Shown piece by piece: positions 1 through 5,020 of a stretch of DNA of 5,020 nt. The notes under the pieces are model-generated. The model was not told where the DNA came from. It did not search any database and saw nothing but the letters and a program-made list of their open reading frames with translations. Origin of the DNA: JBOGFI01 sp050743365 (GTDB lineage Bacteria; Actinomycetota; Acidimicrobiia; IMCC26256; JACDBD01); the NCBI GenBank assembly GCA_050743365.1, contig JBOGFI010000096.1:1-5020 (forward strand). The letters run 5' to 3'. Both the position numbers and the translations under genes were made by a program. Numbering within the stretch: position 1 is the stretch's first letter; the number at the start of each line of letters is the position of its first letter.

Positions 1-98
1 GCCAGGGTCGGGATGTCGAGCGGCTTCGCGTAGTCGCGGTCCATCGCGTCGCGCGCGCGCAGCATGCGGCGGTTGGACTCTTCGACGGCTCGGCTCAT
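1..98 (-). CDS. AraC/XylS-family transcriptional regulator, N-terminal fragment (cut by window edge)
   Basis: Thirty-two codons plus two bases are visible. The peptide begins MSRAVEESNRRMLRARDAMD and continues with RDYAKPLDIPTL. An arginine-rich helix followed by 'D-x-x-Y-x-x-P-L-D-I-x-x-L-A' is the usual entry to the first helix-turn-helix of AraC/XylS DNA-binding domains. Because this motif starts at about residue 18, the protein is probably a short DNA-binding-only type, or one with the HTH at the N-terminus, rather than the classical form with a sensor domain first. The start is well fixed: an in-frame TGA lies three codons upstream (105-107), and a GAGG (102-105) sits 4 bases before the ATG, close but usable as a ribosome binding site. 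It follows lhr on the same strand after a 138-bp gap, so it is probably transcribed separately. The ligand and target genes cannot be inferred. Both HTH motifs lie outside the window, so the family call rests on about 15 residues. Confidence 0.68.
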   Translation of the reverse strand, partial: MSRAVEESNRRMLRARDAMDRDYAKPLDIPTL

Positions 99-178
99 CT
101 GACCTCAGTCGGCCCGCATTGTGGCGAGCGCGGCCCCCGGAGCAGGCCACTCCTTCGCCGACTCCTATTAGACGAGGG

Positions 179-207
179 TCCGACTCGTTACTCCGCTCAG
201 GTCGGAG
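179..207 (-). terminator. Weak candidate terminator/hairpin between lhr and the AraC gene
   Basis: In the 138-bp gap (99-236), read on the minus strand about 30 bases past the lhr stop, two overlapping inverted repeats compete. TCCGAC (179-184) can pair with GTCGGA (201-206) across a 16-base loop. CTCCG (191-195) can pair with CGGAG (203-207) across a 7-base loop. Neither is followed by a T-run, so this is not a convincing intrinsic terminator. A factor-dependent end or simple read-through is equally possible. A TCTAAT on the minus strand (167-172) could be a -10 box for the AraC gene, but I see no -35 match. No other gene or RNA is evident in this gap. Confidence 0.2.
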
Positions 208-236
208 CCGGCGAGCGTCACGGCCGGGGCGAGGGC

Positions 237-3200
237 TCAGCGGCCGCGGCGGCGGCGCAGTAGGGGAGCGGTCGCCTCGTTGGCGAACTGCTCGCCGGTC
301 ACGCCGGTGACGAAACGCCCGCCCCGGATAAGGCCCCGGGCCTCGAGGCGGCGCAGGGCCCACAGGATCTCCCGCCACGGAACGGCCAGCCGTTCCTTGA
401 GATAGACGTCGCGGAACACCACGCCCCATCGCAGCAAGAGCTGCCAGGCGACGGTTTCGGCCAACTCCTCCACGTCGTCGATCGGCTCAGCGGGGGGCAG
501 CAGCGTCCAGCGGCCCTCCACACCCTGCCGCCATGTACCCCGCCGGCCGCGACGGCCCGGACGGGGGTGGTGCCACTGGCTGCGGGCGAACCGGGTGCGG
601 GCGTGCAGAAGCGACCGGACGGCGTTGAATCCGTCCGCGCTGATGAGTCCCCGGGCGACGCCGTCCCATAGGCCTTCCTCGACCTCGGTGGGAAGGCTAT
701 TGGTGATGGCCTGGAGGTCGGAGTGGAACAGAGCGCCCCGCCCGCGCAGCGCCTCGAGCACCTCCCGCCCGGTGCCGGCGGCGGGCTCGGCCGGCGCCAC
801 GGCCCCGCGGTGGGCCTGGAGGAGCCAGGGGAGATCCTGCCGAAGCATGAAGGTGATGGGCGTCCGGCGGGACGGCGTCTTGCTTGAGTGCCGAGCCTCC
901 CCGGCCACGGGATCGTCACTATCGGTCGCCGGCTCGAGGACGGACAGTCGGCCCCAGACCACCTCGCCTGACAGGCAGAGGTCGTCGAGCCATTCGGGGC
1001 GATACGACTCGACCCGCTCGGCGAAGAGCCGCTCCCACTCCCCGGCCGGCCACTCGAAGCCCTGGAGCTGTTCGATCACCTCGGCCAGCCCCGCCCGGCC
1101 CTGGCGATGGGTCCCGGGAGTGGCGTGCCACCAGGACTGGAGGAATCCCTGCCACTCCTCTTGGCTGATGGGACGGACTTCGGCCCGCCGGCGCTCCCGG
1201 GTGTAGCCGTGGATGCGGGCCAACAACCGGCGGGCGCACCATTGCTCGCCCCGCTCCGACTCGAACCGTCCGCTCACCGCGAACCCGCCTGCCCGAAGGG
1301 TCTCGAGGCCGATGGTGACCGAGGACGGTGACAGGCCGGTGGCGGCGGCGAGATCGTCTGCGGTGACGGGACCGGAGGCGTCGAGATGACCCCGAACGAG
1401 GGTCACCGCTGCCTCCTCGGCGGCGGCCGCGGCGAGCACACCGACCAGGCCGGGGGGAAGCGGGTGATCGGGCACGAACCGGGCGCCGGGGAAGAGGGCC
1501 TCGACCTCCGCCCGCCGCTCGGTGGCCGCCCACAGGACGTCGCTGCGGTCAGGACTGTGAACCTCGAAGCACCGGCCCGCGCTCGCCAGGGCTTCGAAAT
1601 GCTCGGCCCACTCTCGTCGTGGCCGGGCGGCGACGAGGGAGAGGAGCACGTCGTGGAGCTCGTCGGGGTCGCGCACCTCCGGGGCCGCCTCGGCCCGCAC
1701 CCGCTCGATGGCGTCTGGGTCGAGCCGGCCCAGCTCACGAGGCTCCACCGGCAGGCCCCGCCGCAGCGGTACCGCTCGCGACCGGCGCTCGCCGATCTCG
1801 GTGTCCTCATCGAGGTACGTGAAGGGGGCGCCGCCCAGGATCTCGTGGGCCAGCACGCTGGGCTCGACGGTGTCGACGAAGTGGAGGCGAACCGTCCCTT
1901 CCTCGAACCGGCGCACGAGCGCCTGGAGGCCCTCGATGTCCATGGCCTCGCTCAGGCAGTCGCCCAGGGTCTCCCGCACGAGTGGGTGATCGGGGATCTC
2001 GATGGGACCAGCGGGGGCGTTGTCCTGGCAGGCGGCGAGCGAGGGGAACACGGCGGCCATGAGGTCGGCCGCCTCCATGCGTTGGATGTTGAACGGGTTG
2101 AGCCGACCACCCTGGCGGCGCAGCACGGCGAGCGACCGGTTGAGGTTCCAGCGCCAGCGGGCGATGAACATCGGGCTGCGGAGCACGGCCTGTGAGACCG
2201 CCTCCTGCACGTTGTGGGAGCGAAGGAAGGCGGGCACGTCCTCGAGAGGGAACGAGTGCTGGGGCCCGAGCGACAGCAGTACGGCGTCGTTGCTGGCCGC
2301 CGCCTGGAGCTCGAAATCGAACGTCACGCAGAACTTCTTGCGCAGCCCGAGGCCCAGCGCCCGGTTGATCCTCGCGCCCAACGGGGCGTGGACGATGAGC
2401 TGCATGCCGCCGCTCTCGTCGAAGAACCGCTCGAACACGATGTCGTCGTGGGTCGGCAGCACGCCGCCCAGCCCGGCCCGGCCGGCCCGCAGATAGTCGA
2501 CGACCAGGGCGGCGGCCACGACGTCGACCCCCGACACCTCTTGCACGAGGGCGATGGCGGCCTCCCGCCCGCCGGCATCGAGCCGTTCGGCCACCCCGGT
2601 CCGCAGCCGGGAGACCTCCTCGGACAGCTCGTCGGTGCGGCCGGGGGCCTCGCCTAACCAGAACGGGATGGTGGGGTGCTTGCCGGCGGCGTCCCGTACC
2701 CGCATCACGCCGTTTGTCACCTGCACGACCTGCCACGGATGGCTGCCAAGCAGGAAGACGTCGCCCTGGAAGGATTCGATGGCAAAGTCCTCGTTCACGG
2801 TGCCGATGAAGACGTCGCCCGGCTCCATCAGCACCCGGTAGTCGCCGGTTTCGGGAATCGCTCCGCCCGAAGTGAGGGTGGCCAGCCGGGCTCCCCGCCG
2901 GCCGCGGAGCCGCCCGTTGACGCGATCGCGATGGAGGTAGGCCATGCGCCGGCCGCGCCCGGTCTCGATGCCGACCGAGACCAGATCGACCACCTCCTCG
3001 AACTCCTCCCGGGTGAGCCGCCGGTATGGCCAGGCCCTGGTGACCAGGCCAAACAGCTCGTCCTCGGCCACGCCGTCGTCGCCCCTGGCCGCCGCCTCCG
3101 CGACGATCTGCTGGGCGAGGATGTCGAGGGGCTGCTCGGGCGGGTGGAGCGCATCGAGGCGTCCCCGCCTGACCGCGGCCAGCAGCGCGGCGCATTCGAC

Positions 3201-4397
3201 CAGCTCGTCCCGGGTGCTCGGGTACATGATCCCGCGGGGAACACCGGTGCGGTGGTGGTTGGCCCGGCCCACCCGCTGGAGGAAGGTGGCGATGCTGTGG
3301 GGCGAGCCGATCTGGCACACGAGCTCGACCGGCCCGACATCGATGCCGAGCTCCAGCGAGGCGGTGGCCACCAGGGCCCGCAGGTCGCCGGCCCGCAGGC
3401 GATGCTCGACCCGCTGGCGGCGCTCGCGCGACAGCGATCCATGATGGGCGGCCACCTGGTCCTGGCCCAGCCGCTCGCCCAGCTCGTGGGCGACCCGCTC
3501 GGACAGCTTTCTCGTGTTGACGAAGACCAAGGTGGTTCGGTGGTTGGCAACGTGGGCGCCGATGCTGTCGAGGATCTCGTTGAACTGATCGCCGGAGATC
3601 GCCGCCTCGAGCTCGCCGTCGGGCAGCTCCAGCGACAGGTCGAGGCGGCGCCGGTGCCCCCTGTCTATGACGGTGGGGAGCGGCTCGCCCGCTCCCACCA
3701 GCAGGCGGGCCGCCGTCTCGACCGGCTTGACCGTCGCCGAGAGGCCGACGCGGAGGGGCACACGCTCGGTGACGGCCTGGAGCCGCTCGAGCGAAAGGGT
3801 GAGGTGCGAGCCCCGCTTGTCGCGGGCCAGGGCGTGGATCTCGTCCACGATGACGGTCTCCACGGAGACGAGGGTCGCCCGGGACCGTTCGGCGGTCAGG
3901 TACAGGTACAGGGACTCCGGCGTGGTGACGAGGAGGTTCGGAGGCCGGCGGATCATCATCTGCCGCTCCCATGACGTGGAATCACCGGTCCGCACGGCGA
4001 CACTGATGGGTGCCGGTTCGTAGCCGAGCTCCCGGGCGACTTCGGCGATCTCGGCGAGGGGCTCCTCGAGGTTGGTGTGGACGTCGACGGCCAGCGCCTT
4101 CAGCGGGCTCAGGTACACCACCCGAGTGACGCCCTCGATGGGTTCGCCAGCCTCGTGGGCGTGGTAGAGACCGTCGATGGCAGCGAGGAATCCGGCGAGG
4201 GTCTTGCCCGAGCCGGTGGGAGCGCAGACCAGCGTGTGCTGGCCGGCGACAATCGCCGGCCAGCCCCCCGCCTGGGCCTCGGTAGGTCCATCGGGAAACC
4301 GCCGCTCGAACCACACCCGTACCGCCGGATGGAACCGCTCGAGGATCCCCGGCGCACCCGAAACAGTGGGCGTCGATGCCAGCGAACTCACAGACAC
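237..4397 (-). CDS. lhr: Lhr-type ATP-dependent 3'-5' DNA helicase (superfamily 2), full length with C-terminal domain
   Basis: Lhr helicases are cytoplasmic repair enzymes that use ATP to move 3'-5' on single-stranded DNA and unwind DNA and RNA:DNA duplexes (family knowledge). Motifs visible: Walker A APTGSGKT (59-66), Ia YLSPLKALAVD (95-105), Ib TTPES (158-162), DEIH box (185-188), SAT (220-222), IV LVFVNTRK (290-297), V VATASLELGIDVG (343-355), VI QRVGRANHH (374-382). The RecA domains span about 20-430, followed by a winged helix (about 430-545). The Lhr-specific fourth domain follows, with GSHPWQV (551-557), SPMFIARWRWN (741-751) and IPDHPLVRETLGDCL (801-815). W555 probably matches the DNA-stacking Trp of mycobacterial Lhr. 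The C-terminal region (about 866-1386) has winged-helix-like stretches (about 1005-1045 and 1210-1265) and ends in GEQFA plus a basic tail. It is somewhat shorter than E. coli or mycobacterial Lhr (about 1500 residues), but no motif is missing and the frame is unbroken. GTG at 4395-4397 is the first start after an in-frame TAG (4410-4412). GTG two codons later is an alternative. Confidence 0.96.
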   Translation of the reverse strand: MSVSSLASTPTVSGAPGILERFHPAVRVWFERRFPDGPTEAQAGGWPAIVAGQHTLVCAPTGSGKTLAGFLAAIDGLYHAHEAGEPIEGVTRVVYLSPLKALAVDVHTNLEEPLAEIAEVARELGYEPAPISVAVRTGDSTSWERQMMIRRPPNLLVTTPESLYLYLTAERSRATLVSVETVIVDEIHALARDKRGSHLTLSLERLQAVTERVPLRVGLSATVKPVETAARLLVGAGEPLPTVIDRGHRRRLDLSLELPDGELEAAISGDQFNEILDSIGAHVANHRTTLVFVNTRKLSERVAHELGERLGQDQVAAHHGSLSRERRQRVEHRLRAGDLRALVATASLELGIDVGPVELVCQIGSPHSIATFLQRVGRANHHRTGVPRGIMYPSTRDELVECAALLAAVRRGRLDALHPPEQPLDILAQQIVAEAAARGDDGVAEDELFGLVTRAWPYRRLTREEFEEVVDLVSVGIETGRGRRMAYLHRDRVNGRLRGRRGARLATLTSGGAIPETGDYRVLMEPGDVFIGTVNEDFAIESFQGDVFLLGSHPWQVVQVTNGVMRVRDAAGKHPTIPFWLGEAPGRTDELSEEVSRLRTGVAERLDAGGREAAIALVQEVSGVDVVAAALVVDYLRAGRAGLGGVLPTHDDIVFERFFDESGGMQLIVHAPLGARINRALGLGLRKKFCVTFDFELQAAASNDAVLLSLGPQHSFPLEDVPAFLRSHNVQEAVSQAVLRSPMFIARWRWNLNRSLAVLRRQGGRLNPFNIQRMEAADLMAAVFPSLAACQDNAPAGPIEIPDHPLVRETLGDCLSEAMDIEGLQALVRRFEEGTVRLHFVDTVEPSVLAHEILGGAPFTYLDEDTEIGERRSRAVPLRRGLPVEPRELGRLDPDAIERVRAEAAPEVRDPDELHDVLLSLVAARPRREWAEHFEALASAGRCFEVHSPDRSDVLWAATERRAEVEALFPGARFVPDHPLPPGLVGVLAAAAAEEAAVTLVRGHLDASGPVTADDLAAATGLSPSSVTIGLETLRAGGFAVSGRFESERGEQWCARRLLARIHGYTRERRRAEVRPISQEEWQGFLQSWWHATPGTHRQGRAGLAEVIEQLQGFEWPAGEWERLFAERVESYRPEWLDDLCLSGEVVWGRLSVLEPATDSDDPVAGEARHSSKTPSRRTPITFMLRQDLPWLLQAHRGAVAPAEPAAGTGREVLEALRGRGALFHSDLQAITNSLPTEVEEGLWDGVARGLISADGFNAVRSLLHARTRFARSQWHHPRPGRRGRRGTWRQGVEGRWTLLPPAEPIDDVEELAETVAWQLLLRWGVVFRDVYLKERLAVPWREILWALRRLEARGLIRGGRFVTGVTGEQFANEATAPLLRRRRGR
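4238..4264 (-). repeat. Perfect 12-bp inverted repeat with 3-base loop inside lhr
   Basis: GCTGGCCGGCGA (4238-4249) is the exact reverse complement of TCGCCGGCCAGC (4253-4264), separated by CAA. In the lhr message it covers codons 45 to 53 (G-W-P-A-I-V-A-G-Q), about 135-160 bases from the start codon and just before the Walker A codons. As RNA it would be a very stable hairpin. The peptide here (WPAI...G) is a conserved stretch of the helicase family, so protein constraint could account for part of the symmetry. No function is claimed. Confidence 0.85.
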
Positions 4398-4406
4398 AAG
4401 TGCATC

Positions 4407-4412
4407 ACACTA
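4407..4412 (-). promoter_or_regulatory. lhr -10 box, probable leaderless or near-leaderless promoter
   Basis: On the minus strand TAGTGT (TAnnnT type) ends 9 bases before the GTG start of lhr. Transcription would then begin within a few bases of the start codon. No purine-rich ribosome binding site is present between the two (GATGCACTT), which fits a leaderless message, a common arrangement in actinobacteria. No good TTGACA-like -35 is seen; the -35 position coincides with the LexA-like box. Confidence 0.5.
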
Positions 4413-4413
4413 C

Positions 4414-4426
4414 TGTGGTTTCCACA
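4414..4426. promoter_or_regulatory. 13-bp dyad TGTGG-N3-CCACA in the lhr promoter
   Basis: TGTGG (4414-4418) and CCACA (4422-4426) form a perfect 5-bp inverted repeat around TTT. It lies immediately beside the LexA-like box and between the proposed -10 and -35 positions of lhr. Because it is upstream of the expected transcription start, it would act as a DNA operator rather than an RNA hairpin. I do not recognise the factor. Confidence 0.35.
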
Positions 4427-4440
4427 CGAACGCGTGTACG
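4427..4440. promoter_or_regulatory. LexA (SOS) box, Gram-positive/actinobacterial type, upstream of lhr
   Basis: CGAAC-GCGT-GTACG matches the Gram-positive LexA/DinR consensus CGAACRNRYGTTYG at every specified position except one (A for T in the right half). The imperfect dyad is centred about 36 bp upstream of the lhr start and covers the expected -35 region of the TAGTGT promoter, the position for simple repression. It extends poorly to the longer mycobacterial form TCGAAC-N4-GTTCGA, where both outer bases differ. Induction of lhr by DNA damage is reported in mycobacteria, which makes SOS control plausible. No LexA gene is in the window. Confidence 0.55.
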
Positions 4441-4481
4441 GTCGGCGGGCGCCAAGGCACTACCGCTCGTCGCTGCGCTCG

Positions 4482-4497
4482 GCGCCGCCGGCGGCGC
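4482..4497. repeat. 16-bp perfect GC palindrome
   Basis: GCGCCGCCGGCGGCGC reads identically on both strands. It lies about 85 bp upstream of the lhr start and is embedded in CGCTCGTCGCTGCGCTC-like low-complexity sequence. It has no T-run, so it is not an evident terminator. It may reflect GC-rich intergenic sequence or an extragenic palindromic element. Confidence 0.5.
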
Positions 4498-4552
4498 GCC
4501 GGCCGACGCCTGCAGTTCGTCCATTCCGGTCGTCTGACAGCGGGACGCTCTC

Positions 4553-4718
4553 GCACGTGGGCCGAGTCGGCCTGGCCAGAGGTACTCGCGCACTAAGACC
4601 AGCGCATCTCGTTATTCGTTGCGCCTCCTACGTCTACGGACAACGTCGCCCTCGTTTCCGCGCATGGGCCGCGATCCGAGGCGCAGAGTCCGCCGCAAGT
4701 TCAGCTCGGCCCACGTGC
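4553..4718. repeat. Pair of perfect 14-bp inverted repeats enclosing 138 bp
   Basis: GCACGTGGGCCGAG (4553-4566) is the exact reverse complement of CTCGGCCCACGTGC (4705-4718). Each arm contains the palindrome CACGTG next to GGCC. The core TGGGCCG recurs at 4665-4671. The enclosed 138 bp carries no credible gene and is locally richer in A/T. The arms could be terminal repeats of a 166-bp MITE-like element or two sites for one DNA-binding protein. No target-site duplication touches the outer ends; the flanks share only an imperfect GGGAC-GCTC / GGGACAGCTC match set 2-8 bases away from the arms. Confidence 0.6.
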
Positions 4719-4764
4719 CCGCGTTGGGACAGCTCGCGGCGTCGGGCGGCGGCGGCTCGCTCGC

Positions 4765-4770
4765 TAGGGT
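4765..4770 (+). promoter_or_regulatory. Possible -10 box of the VOC gene
   Basis: TAGGGT (TAnnnT type) ends 8 bases before the ATG at 4779, so a transcript from it would be leaderless or nearly so, mirroring lhr. No clear -35 element is seen. The same bases include AGGG, 9 bases before the ATG, which could instead serve as a ribosome binding site. The two readings cannot be separated here. Confidence 0.35.
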
Positions 4771-4778
4771 CAAAGCCG

Positions 4779-5020
4779 ATGCGCAAGCCTGTCGTCACCG
4801 AGACGCTGCAACTCGGGATCGTCGTGCGCGATCTCGAGGCGACGATGCGGAGGTACGTCGACGACTACGGGATCGGCCCGTGGGAGATCTACTAGTTCAA
4901 CGCCGGCAACGCGGAGGATTTCCGCGAGTACGGTCAGCCGGTCGAGCGCTCCTGGCGCCTTGCCGTCGCCACGGTCGGCCAGGTGCAGTGGGAGCTGATC
5001 GAGCCGCTCGACGAGGAGAG
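4779..5020 (+). pseudogene. VOC-superfamily (glyoxalase/methylmalonyl-CoA epimerase-like) gene with in-frame TAG at codon 39; cut by window edge
   Basis: The first 38 codons read MRKPVVTETLQLGIVVRDLE then ATMRRYVDDYGIGPWEIY, the beta-alpha opening of a VOC domain ('GIVVRDLE...Y...GIGPW-x-IY'). A TAG follows at 4893-4895. The same frame then continues for 41 codons to the window end without another stop, reading FNAGNAEDFREYGQPVERSW and, later, VGQVQWELIEPLDEE. That second part is also family-like: 'G-x-x-x-ELIEPL' is the strand that usually carries a metal ligand, and Q11 sits where the first ligand (His or Gln) is expected. One base change from a sense codon such as GAG, AAG or CAG explains the stop. 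The VOC fold serves many metal-dependent reactions, so the substrate is unknown. The frame is open upstream of the ATG; this start is chosen because similarity begins just after it. Alternatives are a sequencing error or, less likely, stop-codon readthrough. Confidence 0.62.

Larger units (their letters stand above)
4398..4778. other. Intergenic region between divergent lhr and VOC gene (381 bp)
   Basis: I see no recognisable protein or RNA gene here. A short minus-strand open frame (62 codons, 4405-4593) has a low-complexity, Ala/Arg-rich product and runs through the lhr promoter elements, so it is not accepted. From left to right the region holds the lhr -10 box, a 13-bp dyad, a LexA-like box, a 16-bp GC palindrome, a 14-bp inverted-repeat pair enclosing a locally less GC-rich stretch (about 4570-4660), and a possible -10 box for the VOC gene. 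The divergent genes imply outward promoters at both ends. Confidence 0.8.

Noticed and set aside
50..61. GCGCGC run near the left edge
   Set aside because: It lies in the AraC coding frame and encodes Arg-Ala-Arg with common high-GC codons; nothing further is implied.
3370..3405. Short direct repeat GGCCCGCAGG within lhr
   Set aside because: It encodes the peptide repeat LRAGDLRA in a conserved helicase stretch (motif V approach); protein sequence and codon bias explain it.
1807..3972. 721-codon open frame on the minus strand overlapping lhr
   Set aside because: It is a frame-shifted shadow of lhr: the product is Arg/Pro/Gly-rich with no domain, while the overlapping lhr frame carries all helicase motifs in order.
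2676..3974. 432-codon plus-strand open frame (and the 269-codon one at 1386-2195) antisense to lhr
   Set aside because: Long antisense frames are expected opposite high-GC genes. The products show no recognisable family and there is no promoter or ribosome binding evidence.
4407..4429. PafBC-type (RecA-NDp) damage promoter TTGTCRGTG-N8-TAnnnT for lhr
   Set aside because: The nine bases at the required spacing upstream of TAGTGT (TCGTGTGGA) match the consensus at only about four positions. The LexA-like box is a much better fit.
4405..4593. 62-codon minus-strand frame just upstream of lhr as a leader peptide
   Set aside because: Low-complexity Ala/Arg-rich product with a GTG start and no ribosome binding site. 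It overlaps the lhr promoter and LexA-like box, which better explain the sequence.
4077..4778. Upstream extension of the VOC reading frame (open back to 4077)
   Set aside because: The extension is antisense to lhr and crosses intergenic repeats. VOC-like sequence begins only after the ATG at 4779.

Overview
This is a high-GC window dominated by one gene, a full-length Lhr-type DNA helicase on the minus strand (237-4397). A truncated AraC-type regulator start lies at the left edge (minus strand), and a broken VOC/glyoxalase-fold gene lies at the right edge (plus strand). High-GC coding, a GTG start, leaderless-looking promoters and a Gram-positive-type LexA box together suggest an actinobacterium (Actinomycetota). 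The class cannot be fixed from this sequence.

Layout: 1-98, N-terminus of an AraC/XylS-family regulator running off the left edge. 99-236, a gap holding only weak hairpins. 237-4397, lhr, intact at 1386 codons. 4398-4778, a 381-bp intergenic region with the lhr control region at its left end (a TAGTGT -10 box, a 13-bp dyad and a near-consensus LexA/SOS box), a 16-bp perfect palindrome, and a pair of perfectly matched 14-bp inverted repeats 138 bp apart. 4779-5020, the start of a VOC-superfamily gene interrupted by an in-frame TAG at codon 39, with the family-like reading frame continuing to the window edge.

Functionally, lhr is the only complete gene. Its promoter suggests direct control by the DNA-damage response, which fits the helicase's known role in repair. 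The two edge genes have no evident link to it: the AraC gene starts 138 bp beyond the lhr stop, and the VOC gene is divergent from lhr. I found no new multi-gene system. The best leads are the SOS-type lhr promoter, the 14-bp inverted-repeat pair (small mobile-element remnant or paired operators), the nonsense codon in the VOC gene, and a very strong hairpin inside the lhr coding sequence.
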